Below the pieces are notes generated by a model that saw nothing but the letters and a program-made list of their open reading frames with translations, had not been told where the DNA came from and searched no databases. Shown one piece after another: positions 9,198-17,605 of a DNA stretch of 64,000 nucleotides (positions are counted from its first letter, which is position 1; each line of letters begins with the position of its first letter). Origin of the DNA: Bradyrhizobium sp. WD16 (GTDB taxonomy: Bacteria > Pseudomonadota > Alphaproteobacteria > Rhizobiales > Xanthobacteraceae); contig NZ_CP028908.1 in assembly GCF_024181725.1 (NCBI RefSeq), positions 5,383,501-5,447,500 on the forward strand, in the 5' to 3' direction. A program made the translations under genes and the position numbers.

Positions 9198-10886
9198 TCA
9201 GGGGACCTCCGCGGCGGCCCCTGCGTCCGCGCCGATGCTCAGCAGCGACGCGGTCTCGCCGCCGTGACGCAGGCCGACGGTGATGATGCGTGCCTTGACC
9301 ATGGGCGTCATCGTGGCGCTTTCGCCGGTGCCCGGATTGACCGCGAAGGCCGGAAAGCTGGCGCCGGCGACCGAGAGCCGCAAGGCTTCGCCCTCTCCCG
9401 CAGTCACGCAGGTCGCGCGCATGGGGATCTCGACGGGCATGGCGCGACCGGCGTCGAACGTCGCATAACCTTCGGCCAGCGGCATCACCTGCCCCGCGGC
9501 GGTCACCAGCGACAGCGTGCAGCAGAGATCGAAGCCCGGCGCATCGCTCTCGACATGGAGCACCGCGGCGACATCGCCGGCGAATGTCGTTGGCGACGCA
9601 AACGGCGCGGTCGTGAAGGTCAGCACGTCGCCGCGCGCATCGATCGCGGCGCGGTCGATCGCCCCAGGCGGCGTGCCGAAGCTGCCGCCGTGGCTTGGCG
9701 CCGGCCGCCAGGGATCATGGACCAGGTGGTCGATGCCGCCGGCATCGGCCGGCTTGTCGCGCAACGTGCCGTCTGCGCTGTCGATCGACGCGGCGCCGCT
9801 GCCGCCGAGGTGCAGCGCGGAGGCTGTCGCTGGCCAGTCGTCGAAGCCGCGCCAGGTCCTGCTGCCGAGATCGAACAGCTCGACCTGCGGCTCATTCAGC
9901 ATGCCGGTGTCGATGCCCTTGAGCCAATGATCGAACCAGCGGACATGCAGGACATCCATGCTGCGCGCCGCCTCAGGGCCGAAGTCCCGGCCGGCGCTGC
10001 GGCGGTCCCAGGGAAAGTGAATCCAGGGCCCGACCACGAGACGCACCGGCGCCGCGCGCCGCGCCGCGAGCGCCTTATAGGCGGCGAGCGTGCCGCGGAG
10101 ATGACTGTCATACCAGCCGCCCACGATCAGGATCGGCAATTGCCTGGCCGCGACCGCCTCGATCCGCGAAGCCGGCGACACCCTGCGCCAGTACTCATCC
10201 TGCGCCGGCGTCTCGAGCCAGGTCTGATAATGGCTGAGGTCGCGGTGACGCCGCATCAGCTCCGGCCGACAGGCGATCGCTTCGTTCAACGGCAGGCCAC
10301 GCGAGGCGGCGCGCAGTTCGACAAAAGCCGCCTCATTGCCGGCGTGACGCGCGGTCTCGGCCGCAACCTGCACCGCCCAGCCGAGATTGCCGGCGAATGG
10401 AAAAGCGCCATTCTCGTAAGCCCAGTGATCGCGCACGTCCCAGGCGAACATCGATGGCGCCAAGGCCTTGAGCGCCGGTCCTGCGCCCGGCGCGGCCATC
10501 AGCTGGTTGTAGCCCTGGTAGGAGAAGCCATACATGCCGACGACACCGGTGGTGCCGTCAAGGGAAGCCGCCCAGTCGACCGCGGCGGCACCGTCGGCGG
10601 CATCGCTTTCGCCGAAACGGAAGCGGCCTTCGGAGCTGCCGCGGCCGCGGCTGTCCTGCACCACCACCACGTAGCCGTGGGCGGCGTACCAGCTCGGATG
10701 GGCGTAACAGATGGCGCAGCCGATCCGCCGGCCGTAGATCTGGCGCATCAACAGCACGGGATATTCGCCCCGGCCCTCCGGTCGCCAGATGTCGGCATCG
10801 AGCCGCACGCCATCGACGGTCGTCATCGCCCGGGTCTCCGGTGGACGCACGGCAAGCAAGGGGCGTGAAGCGGATGCGGATGTCAT
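9198..10886 (-). CDS. CocE/NonD-type alpha/beta hydrolase
   Basis: A 562-residue serine hydrolase of the X-Pro dipeptidyl-peptidase S15/cocaine-esterase family. The nucleophile elbow is GMYGFSYQG (Ser122). The Asp is in VGGWYDSH and the His in VVGPWIHFPW. The C-terminal third is the jelly-roll domain of this family (LCCTLSLVTAAGQVMPLAEG). Upstream in-frame codons reach 10985, but the ATG at 10886 starts at the usual distance before the catalytic domain (DGVRLDADIWRPEG). It points the same way as the MFS and amidohydrolase genes with a 176-bp gap, so co-regulation is possible but not certain. Substrate unknown: ester, amide or peptide. Confidence 0.9.
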   Translation of the reverse strand: MTSASASRPLLAVRPPETRAMTTVDGVRLDADIWRPEGRGEYPVLLMRQIYGRRIGCAICYAHPSWYAAHGYVVVVQDSRGRGSSEGRFRFGESDAADGAAAVDWAASLDGTTGVVGMYGFSYQGYNQLMAAPGAGPALKALAPSMFAWDVRDHWAYENGAFPFAGNLGWAVQVAAETARHAGNEAAFVELRAASRGLPLNEAIACRPELMRRHRDLSHYQTWLETPAQDEYWRRVSPASRIEAVAARQLPILIVGGWYDSHLRGTLAAYKALAARRAAPVRLVVGPWIHFPWDRRSAGRDFGPEAARSMDVLHVRWFDHWLKGIDTGMLNEPQVELFDLGSRTWRGFDDWPATASALHLGGSGAASIDSADGTLRDKPADAGGIDHLVHDPWRPAPSHGGSFGTPPGAIDRAAIDARGDVLTFTTAPFASPTTFAGDVAAVLHVESDAPGFDLCCTLSLVTAAGQVMPLAEGYATFDAGRAMPVEIPMRATCVTAGEGEALRLSVAGASFPAFAVNPGTGESATMTPMVKARIITVGLRHGGETASLLSIGADAGAAAEVP

Positions 10887-11201
10887 GCGCGGTACCTGTG
10901 GGAATCGGCCAACAGTCGGCCGTGAATGGTGCTGGCGAAGCGGGCCCCCTGGCCACGATAAGACACGCGGTGACGGGTGCCGCAAAGCGCCAAGATTCGC
11001 CTCGGTTGTTGCCCTTCGGGCAACGGCCGAGCAGTTGGCCCTACCCCGCGCCGATGCCCCAAGGCACCGCGCCTGTCCCGCCGCCGCGAAACCGGGACAT
11101 CCACGGCGGTGTTATCGCAAATGCTTGCAAAGCCGACGGGGGATGCCTAAAAGGACGCACCAGACGCGATCTGGAAAGCGCTTCGACTTAAAGGCTTTCT
11201 C
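10887..11201. other. Intergenic stretch without a supported gene
   Basis: No frame here looks coding. The only structure seen is a short hairpin GTTGCCC-TTC-GGGCAAC at 11008-11024, which lacks a T-run on either strand. It precedes the inverted repeat and tRNA that follow. Confidence 0.5.
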
Positions 11202-11226
11202 ATAACTCATTGAAAATGTGAGTTAT
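11202..11226. repeat. Inverted repeat directly upstream of tRNA-Gln
   Basis: ATAACTCA and TGAGTTAT are perfect 8-bp arms around a 9-nt spacer (TTGAAAATG). The element ends 2 nt before the tRNA. Transcribed from the left it would form an AT-rich hairpin at the 5' leader of the tRNA; as DNA it could be a protein site. Function unknown. Confidence 0.55.
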
Positions 11227-11228
11227 TT

Positions 11229-11302
11229 TGGGGGATCGTCTAATGGTAGGACTGCAGACTCTGACTCTGCCTGTCTAGGTTCGAATCCTAGTCCCCCAGC
11301 CA
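11229..11302 (+). tRNA. tRNA-Gln (anticodon CTG)
   Basis: A 74-nt cloverleaf. Acceptor arms TGGGGGA / TCCCCCA, D arm with TCGTCTAATGGTAGGA, anticodon stem GCAGA / TCTGC closing the loop CTCTGAC (anticodon CTG, reading CAG), T arm CTAGG-TTCGAAT-CCTAG, discriminator G and an encoded CCA end. The T-loop TTCGAAT fits the consensus. No other tRNA is seen in the window. Between 11303 and 11531 I see nothing else. Confidence 0.97.
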
Positions 11303-11531
11303 ATCGCCGGATCCTGACGACGCGATCATCACTTAATGCCATCGTGACCGAGGCCGGAGCACCCGGCCGGCGCGCTTCAACTCGCGCGTCATTCTCATCT
11401 CACGCAGGCCGCCAATCAGGACGATCGTCAGCGCAGCAGCCTACGGTCCGCTCGGACTCGCGTGCCTGCTCAAGGCCTATGCTGCGCCTCCAGAGATCAG
11501 GCATTGATCTGCGGCCATAGCCGATGCCTGA

Positions 11532-11899
11532 TCAATCCTCCTTTGGCGGCTTGAAGGTGCCGGAAGCCGCCTTGGCGGCACTCTCGCCGACAGCACGAAC
11601 CTGTTCGTTCAAGGCGTTGAGCTGGCCCTGGAAGAATTCGGACTGGATCCGGACCACCTCTTGAACGTCCTTGGCGAGGAGCAGCTTGCCAGAGAGATCG
11701 AGCCCTGGTCGATGCTCTGCCGCAGGAACGTCCTGAAGGCCCTGGCATGATCGGCGAACGGCAACGGTGACGACCCAAGGCCCTTCCCGATGCGGACCAT
11801 GGCGCCACGGGTTGTCAACATACGCCGGCGCATCCGCAGTTCGAAGCGGATCTGCAGATCGAACTGGAGTCCGCAACTGATTTCGCTGGACTGAGGCAT
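11532..11899 (-). pseudogene. Frameshifted phasin-like gene
   Basis: Two overlapping minus-strand frames together make one phasin-like protein (granule-associated protein of polyhydroxyalkanoate storage). The first frame starts at the ATG at 11899 (MPQSSEISCGLQF) and runs to ADHARAFRTFLRQSIDQG. The second continues as LDLSGKLLLAKDVQEVVRIQSEF through FFQGQLNALNEQVRAV to the end KPPKED. The LLxAKDxQExxRIQSEF block is the phasin signature. The join is near 11705, where one base appears to be missing. Either the gene is inactivated or there is a sequencing error; the rest of both frames is undamaged, so the loss would be recent. Confidence 0.75.
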
Positions 11900-12007
11900 G
11901 GCTCTTACCGGCTAACCTCGCGCAACGGGGCGGACGGGGTAGCGTTCTGCCGCGGATTGATCTCTCACGCGCGATCGCCCGCGGTTGACGACCCATCTGG
12001 TGGGGTT

Positions 12008-12174
12008 CTAGTGTGGTGGATCTGACGCTCGTTTCAGTATTGCAGCGAGTTCTTCGAACGAGCGTCAGATCCAAAACCACACTAGAATCATAATGATGCT
12101 AGTGTCCCCTTGTTTCCAACGTTCGTATGAGCGCCTGCTGCAATGGGATACGAACGTTGGAAACAGGACACTAG
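12008..12174. repeat. Compound palindrome C-linker-D
   Basis: Module C (12008-12085) pairs CTAGTGTGGTGGATCTGACG with a right arm ending ATCCAAAACCACACTAG and has the core TATTGCAGC in its loop. A linker AATCATAATGATG leads to module D (12099-12174), which pairs GTTTCCAACGTTCGTAT with its complement around TGCTGCAAT. C carries a 3-nt excess (TTT on the complementary strand) in its right arm and D a 3-nt excess in its left arm. They lie between the broken phasin gene and the tyrA-like gene, which are divergent. The remaining bases of 11900-12329 show no gene. Confidence 0.9.
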
Positions 12175-12329
12175 AAGATCACCATGAACAGCAATCCGCT
12201 CACCCCCCGGATGTATTACGCGCCGCTTTCATAGCGGCGGGGTGCTTTGCCATCCATCAACCGCTGCATCGCCAGCGGTTCATCTGATCAGGACGCCTCT
12301 GGCCTTGCGAGCTCCGCCGAGGTCAGACC

Positions 12330-13112
12330 ATGTCGCACGACAAAGACGATTTCATCCCGTCCCATCCTCAGGATCGACCGTTGCTCGGCCTGATCGGTTT
12401 CGGCGCCTTCGGACGGCTTGTCGCCGAACATCTCTGGCCGTTCTTCCACCTGCGCGTGCATGATCCCGTGCTGCCTGCGGGCGCCTCAATCCCCTTTCGC
12501 GACGCGGCTGTCACGTCTCTCGCCGCAGCCGCCGCCTGCCCGGTGGTGATCGTCGCCACGCCGGTGAACGGCCTCGACGCGACGGTGGCAGCGGTCGCCC
12601 CCCACGTCCGTCCCGGCGCGGTGGTGCTCGATGTCGGCTCGGTCAAGATGATCCCCGCAGAGATCATGACGAGCGGGTTGCCGAGCGAAGTCGATATCGT
12701 GGCAACGCACCCGCTGTTCGGCCCGCAAAGCGCCAGAGGCGGCATTGCAGGATTGAAGATCGCAGTGTGTCCCGTGCGCGGCCAACGCTGCCGCAGCGTG
12801 GTCGCCTTCCTGCGACGCAAGCTGCGGCTGGAGGTGATCCTGACCACTCCCGAAGCGCACGATCGCGAGGCCGCTGTGGTCCAGGGACTGACCCATTTGA
12901 TCGCCAAGGTCCTGGTCCAGATGGAGCCCTTGCCGACATCCATGACGACCCGCAGCTTCGACCTGCTGGTCGAGGCGATCGACATGGTCCGGCACGACGC
13001 GCCGGAAGTGTTCCATGCGATCGAACGGTCCAATCCGTTTTCGCCGGCCGTTCGCGATCGCTTCATTGAACTGGCGTCGATGCTCAATGCCGATCTCGAC
13101 GCGCCCGGGTGA
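12330..13112 (+). CDS. Prephenate/arogenate dehydrogenase family protein
   Basis: A 260-residue NAD(P)-dependent TyrA-type enzyme, giving the hydroxyphenylpyruvate or tyrosine branch from prephenate or arogenate. Residues about 19-28 hold the dinucleotide motif GLIGFGAFG, followed by VVIVATPVNGL, VVLDVGSVK and the catalytic-region motif THPLFGPQSA. The C-terminal helical domain is present but short and ends without an ACT domain, closer to the plant/cyanobacterial arogenate dehydrogenase layout. It stands alone, not next to aromatic biosynthesis genes (aroG is 43 kb away). Substrate preference is not readable here. Confidence 0.85.
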   Translation: MSHDKDDFIPSHPQDRPLLGLIGFGAFGRLVAEHLWPFFHLRVHDPVLPAGASIPFRDAAVTSLAAAAACPVVIVATPVNGLDATVAAVAPHVRPGAVVLDVGSVKMIPAEIMTSGLPSEVDIVATHPLFGPQSARGGIAGLKIAVCPVRGQRCRSVVAFLRRKLRLEVILTTPEAHDREAAVVQGLTHLIAKVLVQMEPLPTSMTTRSFDLLVEAIDMVRHDAPEVFHAIERSNPFSPAVRDRFIELASMLNADLDAPG

Positions 13113-13164
13113 AATACCGCAGATCATCTCGCCCGAGGCTGCCGGGCCCCGGCCGTATCGCGGC

Positions 13165-13569
13165 TCATGTCGCCACCTTGCCGGCGAGTGCACCCTCGGC
13201 CTTGAGCACTTCATGCGCCGCCTTGAAGGCCTCGAGCCCGGCCGGGATGCCGCAATACACCGTGGCGTGCAGCAGGATCTCCTTGATCTCCTCGACGGTA
13301 AGACCGTTCTGCAAGGCGCCCTTGACGTGCAGCTTGAGCTCCGCCGGCTTGCCGAGAGCCGTCAGCATGGCGAGGTTGATCATGCTGCGGGAGCGACGCT
13401 CGAGGCCGGGCCGCGTCCAGGCATATCCCCAGCACCATTCGGTCGTGATCTGCTGGAACGCCATCATGAAATCGTCGGCCTTGGCGAGGCTGCCGTCGAC
13501 ATAATCGGCGCCGAGTACCTCGCGGCGCACCGCAAGCCCCTTGTCGAACATGGACGCGTCATCGCTCAT
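13165..13569 (-). CDS. Carboxymuconolactone decarboxylase family protein
   Basis: A 134-residue AhpD/PcaC-fold protein. The C-terminal block EILLHATVYCGIPAGLEAF holds the His and Cys found in PcaC-like members; the N-terminal WGYAWTRPGLERRSRSMINLAML matches the conserved helix. The ATG at 13569 has AAGGAG 8 nt upstream, so the longer frame to 13602 is rejected. PcaC enzymes decarboxylate gamma-carboxymuconolactone in protocatechuate breakdown, but many members of this fold are peroxidases or uncharacterised. Its position beside LigI-like genes favours a catabolic role; this is inference. Confidence 0.85.
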   Translation of the reverse strand: MSDDASMFDKGLAVRREVLGADYVDGSLAKADDFMMAFQQITTEWCWGYAWTRPGLERRSRSMINLAMLTALGKPAELKLHVKGALQNGLTVEEIKEILLHATVYCGIPAGLEAFKAAHEVLKAEGALAGKVAT

Positions 13570-13839
13570 CCTTGGGTCTCCTTCCGCCGACATCATCGCC
13601 ATAAGCGCCTGCCACGGGCGTCATAGGCCCTCCGGCCAGATTGTCCGTCAATCGGAGAATATGCCATCGTCGAACAAAATGGAGGGGCGGCCATGGACAG
13701 CAATGCTCTGCAGGCGGAACGTCGCCCAGGACCCTGATCGGGCTCGATGCGCTCGCCGAGTTCGTCGCCGATCGAACCATCATGACTTTCCGATCGCAGC
13801 AACCAACTTTCATCCTCAAGGCATCCTCAAGGAACGACC

Positions 13840-14810
13840 ATGCACCGTCGCAACGTGCTCGCCGCCATGGCGGGACTGGGATTCGCTTCGACCCTCGGCA
13901 CCAGCCATCCTTCACGCGCAGCTGAAGGCCGCAGCATTCCCAGCATCCCCGGTCCCGACCCCGACACGCGGACGCCGAAATTCCGTGTCCCAGCCGGCAG
14001 CATCGACACCCATACCCATATCTTCGGCCCCGCCGCCGTCTACCCGTTTTCGCCGACCCGGCCCTATTCGCCGCCGGACGCACCGCTCGAGATGTTCCGC
14101 AAGCAGCATCAGGCGATCGGGGTGGAGCGCGCCGTGATCGTCAACGCCACCGTTCACGGCTTCGACAACCGCGTCGTCACTGACGCCATCGCGCAGAGCG
14201 GAGGCCGCTACAAGGGCGTCGCCAATATCAACATTCCATGTCGGATGGAGAGATCGCCGCGCTCGACAAGGCCGGCATCCGCGCCTGCCGCTTCGCCTTC
14301 CTCAAGCGCCTCGGCGGCATCGGCGACATGAAGGTCTTCCGCTCCCTGGTCGACCGTGTCGCCGCCATCGGCTGGCATGTCGACATCTATCTCGAAGCGG
14401 GTACGATCAGCGAATTCACCCCTATCCTCAAGGCCCTGCCGGTAACCTATGTCATCGACCACATGGGCACGATCAGCGCGGCGAAAGGCCTGGACGATCC
14501 GGAGTTCAAGGCCCTGCTCGACCTTCAGGCGAGAGACGAGAAGTGCTGGGTCAAGATCACGGGGCTCGAGCGCGCATCGGCATCGGGGCCGCCGTTCCAC
14601 GACTCGGCGCCCTTCGCCAAGTGGCTCATTGACAATGCTCCCGACCGGGTGCTCTGGGGTACCGACTGGCCGCATCCGAATGTGAAGATCATGCCGAACG
14701 ACGGCGACCTCGTCGACCTGATCCCGCTCTATGCGCCGGACCCGGCGATGCAGCGCAAGCTGCTGGTGACCAATCCCGAGCGTTTGTTCAAGTTCGCCCC
14801 CTGGACCTGA
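13840..14810 (+). pseudogene. Frameshifted LigI-like amidohydrolase with Tat signal
   Basis: The first frame (13840 to about 14236) begins MHRRNVLAAMAGLGFAS, a twin-arginine signal, then has IDTHTHIFGPAAVYPFSP and VHGFDNRVV. The second (from about 14238) continues MSDGEIAALDKAGIRACRF, CFAFLKRL-type residues, then YVIDHMG and WGTDWPHPN to the normal C-terminus. Joined, they make a full LigI-like hydrolase of about 322 residues. The frames break at 14233-14240 (AACATTCCATGTCGG), where one base is missing. Metal-binding residues survive on both sides, so the lesion is recent or a sequencing error. Probably secreted by Tat if read through, unlike its cytoplasmic paralogue at 6842-7735. Confidence 0.8.
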
Positions 14811-14811
14811 T

Positions 14812-14843
14812 CCAGGGGCCCTCTCCCCGAACCCGGCCCCTGG
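14812..14843 (+). terminator. Hairpin between broken amidohydrolase and dctA-like gene
   Basis: CCAGGGGCC and GGCCCCTGG are perfect 9-bp arms around a 14-nt loop, starting 1-2 nt after the amidohydrolase stop and ending about 17 nt before the next start. There is no T-run, so it may stabilise or attenuate rather than terminate. Confidence 0.45.
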
Positions 14844-14860
14844 GGGCCGCAGGATACGAT

Positions 14861-16174
14861 ATGACGACGACGTCAATAACGAGCCCGAAGATCCGCACCT
14901 CACGCCGCGCCTGGTGGAAGGAGCTTTGGGTTCAGGTGATGATCGCCATGGCGCTCGGCATCGCGCTCGGCGCGGTGCGCCCCGATCTCGGCACCCAGAT
15001 GCAGCCGCTCGGCGACGCCTTCATCAAGGCGATCCGCATGCTGATCGCGCCGATCATCTTCTGTACCGTGGTCAACGGCATCGCCCACATGGCCGACATG
15101 GCCAAGGTCGGGCGCGTCGCCGTCAAGGCGCTGGTCTATTTCGAGGTCATCACCACCTTCGCGCTCGTCATCGGTCTTACGGCCGTCAATGTCTGGCAGC
15201 CCGGCGCGGGGATGAATGTGGACGTCTCCTCGATCAATGCCAGCGTCGTCGAGCCTTACGTCAAGCAGACTGCGGCGGTCGGCTTCGTGCCGTTCCTGAT
15301 CAACATCATTCCGCAGACCTTCGTCGGCGCCTTCGCCGAGGGCAACATCCTCCAGGTGCTGTTCCTGTCGGTGATGTGCGGCTTCGCGCTGATCTGGCTC
15401 GGCGAGCGCGCCAAGCCGATGACCGACGTGATCGACGTCGGCGCCAAGATGATCTTCGGCATGGTCAAGATCGTGATGTGGGCGGCGCCGCTCGGCGCCT
15501 TCGGCGCCATCGCCTTCACGGTCGGCAAATTCGGCCTCGGCTCGCTGTCCTCGCTCGGCAAGCTGATCGGCGGCTTCTATGTCACCTGCGTGATCTTCAT
15601 CGCGGTGGTGCTGGGGCCGATCTCCGCGCTATGCGGCTTCAGCCTCTGGAAACTGATCCGCTACCTCTGGGAGGAGCTTTTGGTCTGCATCGCAACGACC
15701 TCGTCGGAAACGGTGCTGCCACGTATGTTGTCCAAGCTGGAGGCGCTCGGCTGCGAGCGCAGCATCGTCGGCCTGGTGATCCCGACCGGATATTCCTTCA
15801 ATCTCGACGGCACCTGTCTCTATCTCGCCACTGCCGCCGTCTTCCTCGCCCAGGCGACCAACACCCATCTCGATATCAGCCATCAGGTCGGGCTGCTGCT
15901 GATCCTGCTCGTGACATCGAAGGGCGCGGCGGGGATCGCAGGCGCCGCCTTCGTGGTGCTGGCGGCGACGCTGGCCGCCGGCGGCACCATTCCGGTCGCC
16001 AGCGTGGCGCTGGTGCTCGGAGTTCATCGCCTGATGTCCCAGGCGTTGACGCCGACCAACCTGGTGGGCAATGCAGTTGCCACCATCGTGATCGCCAAAT
16101 GGGAAAATGCCCTCGACGCCGCCCGCATGCGCCTTGTGCTCGATGCCGGCGAGGCGCCGGATGGCGGAGCCTGA
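14861..16174 (+). CDS. DctA/GltP-type dicarboxylate/amino acid:cation symporter with altered binding helix
   Basis: A 437-residue inner-membrane carrier of the DAACS family with the usual eight membrane helices and two re-entrant hairpins. Hairpin 1 reads TTSSETVLPRML, helix 7 GYSFNLDGT and hairpin 2 TSKGAAGIAGAAFVVLAATLA, all close to C4-dicarboxylate carrier DctA. In helix 8 the usual DRFMSEARALTN is replaced by HRLMSQALTPTN: the position of GltPh Asp390 is His and that of substrate-binding Arg397 is Leu. It is therefore unlikely to bind a dicarboxylate in the standard way. The start has CAGGAT upstream. Downstream is a broken binding-protein gene, then a tctC-like gene. Confidence 0.88.
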   Translation: MTTTSITSPKIRTSRRAWWKELWVQVMIAMALGIALGAVRPDLGTQMQPLGDAFIKAIRMLIAPIIFCTVVNGIAHMADMAKVGRVAVKALVYFEVITTFALVIGLTAVNVWQPGAGMNVDVSSINASVVEPYVKQTAAVGFVPFLINIIPQTFVGAFAEGNILQVLFLSVMCGFALIWLGERAKPMTDVIDVGAKMIFGMVKIVMWAAPLGAFGAIAFTVGKFGLGSLSSLGKLIGGFYVTCVIFIAVVLGPISALCGFSLWKLIRYLWEELLVCIATTSSETVLPRMLSKLEALGCERSIVGLVIPTGYSFNLDGTCLYLATAAVFLAQATNTHLDISHQVGLLLILLVTSKGAAGIAGAAFVVLAATLAAGGTIPVASVALVLGVHRLMSQALTPTNLVGNAVATIVIAKWENALDAARMRLVLDAGEAPDGGA

Positions 16175-16203
16175 TCCGGTCATCATCAAACAGAAGACGG
16201 CGA

Positions 16204-16470
16204 ATGGCAAATTCCCGCCCGGTCCATCCCACGCGGCGACGCGCGATGGCGATAGCGGCAGCCCTTCTGGCGCTCTCGCTCGGCGCGGCGAAGGCATCCG
16301 ACGTCGATCAGGCCCATATGGGGCGTCGAACGCCATGCCATTGGCATTCCAAAAGGCCGCGAGGCCACCATCGAATTCCTCGGCCAGTTCACCGCCGAGA
16401 TCCAATCGACCGGCCTCGTTCGGGGTGCGGTCGATCGCGCCGGCCTCAAGGGCGTCGCGCCCTGGGCGCG
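16204..16470 (+). pseudogene. Remnant of a periplasmic solute-binding protein gene with large internal deletion
   Basis: The ATG at 16204 opens a signal peptide (MANSRPVHPTRRRAMAIAAA, then LLALSLGAAKAS) and a few more residues (DVDQAHMG). The frame then changes near 16318 and continues as GVERHAIGIPKGREATIEFL, then GQFTAEIQSTGLVRGAVDRAG, which is the C-terminal tail of family-3/polar-solute binding proteins. About 200 middle residues are missing, so this is a deletion scar, not a simple frameshift. The tail frame has no stop and runs in phase into the start of the following tctC-like gene. No function expected. Confidence 0.7.
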
Positions 16471-16531
16471 ACCGGACACATCGACACGATACATAGACAC
16501 GACAGGTTCAATCCCGACCGAGGTACCGACC

Positions 16532-17512
16532 ATGATCGCATTGAGAGCACTGACCGCCGGCTTTGCCGCCGCCGCGATGATCGCGTCACTCGGCTGCAGC
16601 ACCGCCGCGGCCGATGCGTTTCCCACCAAGCCTGTGAGGATTCTCGTGCCCTACGCCGCAGGTGGCGCGGTCGACGTTCTCGCCAGGACGATCGGCCAAT
16701 CCCTGTCGAAAACCTGGGGACAGCAGCCGGTCATCGAGAACCGCCCCGGTGCCGGCGGCGTGATTGCCTCGCAGGCTCTCGCCCAGTCTGCTCCCGACGG
16801 CTACACGCTGATCCTGGTCGCGAGCGGACATCCGCTCAACCAGTTCATCTATCCGAAGCTGCCTTATGATACATTCAAGAACTTCTCTGCAATCACGGAG
16901 ATCGCCTATTCCCCGCTCGCCGTCGTGGTCTCGAAGAAAAGCGGTATCAGCGACCTGAAGGAGCTCATCGCCCGCGCCAGGGAAAAGCCGGACTCGCTAT
17001 CCTACGGCATGTCGGGCAACGGCACCTCGGCCCACCTCGCCGGCGAGTTGCTCAAATACATGGCGAAGGTCAGCATCGTCGCGGTGCCTTACAAGGGCGG
17101 TGCCCCCGCCCTGATGGCGGTCATCGCGGGCGAGGTACCGATGAGCATCAATCCGCTTCCAGAAGTCATCGGTCAGCTCGACGGCGGCGCGGTACGCGTG
17201 CTGGCGGTCACGACGGCGACGCGCGCCAAGCAACTGCCCGAGGTGCCGACGGTCGCCGAGTCCGGCCTGCCCGGCTATGACGCCGCGGTATGGTGGGGCT
17301 TTCTGGCGCCCGCCGGTCTGTCGCCCGAACTGACACAGAAGCTGAACCGGGACATCGTCGGCGCCCTTCATGATCCGGTTGTTGTCGCAGCGCTGGACAA
17401 GATCGGAGCAACCCCGGTGGGAAACTCGCCGCAGGAATTCGACGCCTTGATCCACGCCGAGGCGGCAAAATGGGAGCCGGTGCTCAAGGAGGCCCAGATC
17501 AAGGTGGAGTGA
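16532..17512 (+). CDS. Tripartite tricarboxylate transporter substrate-binding protein (TctC/Bug family)
   Basis: A 326-residue periplasmic protein. Residues 1-27 are a signal peptide (MIALRALTAGFAAAAMIAS, then LGCSTAAADA); the Cys may be a lipobox cysteine. The mature domain starts FPTKPVRILVPYAAGGAVD, the usual Bug N-terminus, followed by VIENRPGAGGVIASQALAQS, PDGYTL and YKGGAPALMAVIAGEVPM. Bug proteins bind carboxylates by hydrogen bonds to two waters. No TctA or TctB membrane partners are here, which is common for orphan Bug genes. A terminator follows at 17543. Confidence 0.93.
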   Translation: MIALRALTAGFAAAAMIASLGCSTAAADAFPTKPVRILVPYAAGGAVDVLARTIGQSLSKTWGQQPVIENRPGAGGVIASQALAQSAPDGYTLILVASGHPLNQFIYPKLPYDTFKNFSAITEIAYSPLAVVVSKKSGISDLKELIARAREKPDSLSYGMSGNGTSAHLAGELLKYMAKVSIVAVPYKGGAPALMAVIAGEVPMSINPLPEVIGQLDGGAVRVLAVTTATRAKQLPEVPTVAESGLPGYDAAVWWGFLAPAGLSPELTQKLNRDIVGALHDPVVVAALDKIGATPVGNSPQEFDALIHAEAAKWEPVLKEAQIKVE

Positions 17513-17542
17513 GGCGCTGGCGCAGGAACGCTCCGAAAAAAA

Positions 17543-17567
17543 GGACCCCCGGCAGTGCCGAGGGTCC
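17543..17567. terminator. Bidirectional terminator between tctC-like and porin genes
   Basis: GGACCC-C-CGGCA pairs with TGCCG-A-GGGTCC (11 bp with one C/A mismatch) around a tight loop. It is flanked by a run of seven A on the left and TCTTTCTC on the right, so it has a T-rich tail on both strands. It lies between two convergent stops (17512 and 17606). Confidence 0.85.
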
Positions 17568-17605
17568 GTCTTTCTCACTATCGCCGCGCGGGGATGCGGT
17601 ACGGC

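Noticed and set aside
9021-10868. Long plus-strand open frame of 615 codons opposite the CocE-like gene
   Set aside because: Arg/Gly/His-rich translation with no family motifs; it is the antisense of a gene with full catalytic motifs.
14914-16869. 651-codon plus-strand frame across dctA-like and tctC-like genes
   Set aside because: Out of frame with two clearly recognised proteins; composition is typical of high-GC shadow frames. A short part from 16204 is the signal peptide of the broken binding-protein gene and is reported there.
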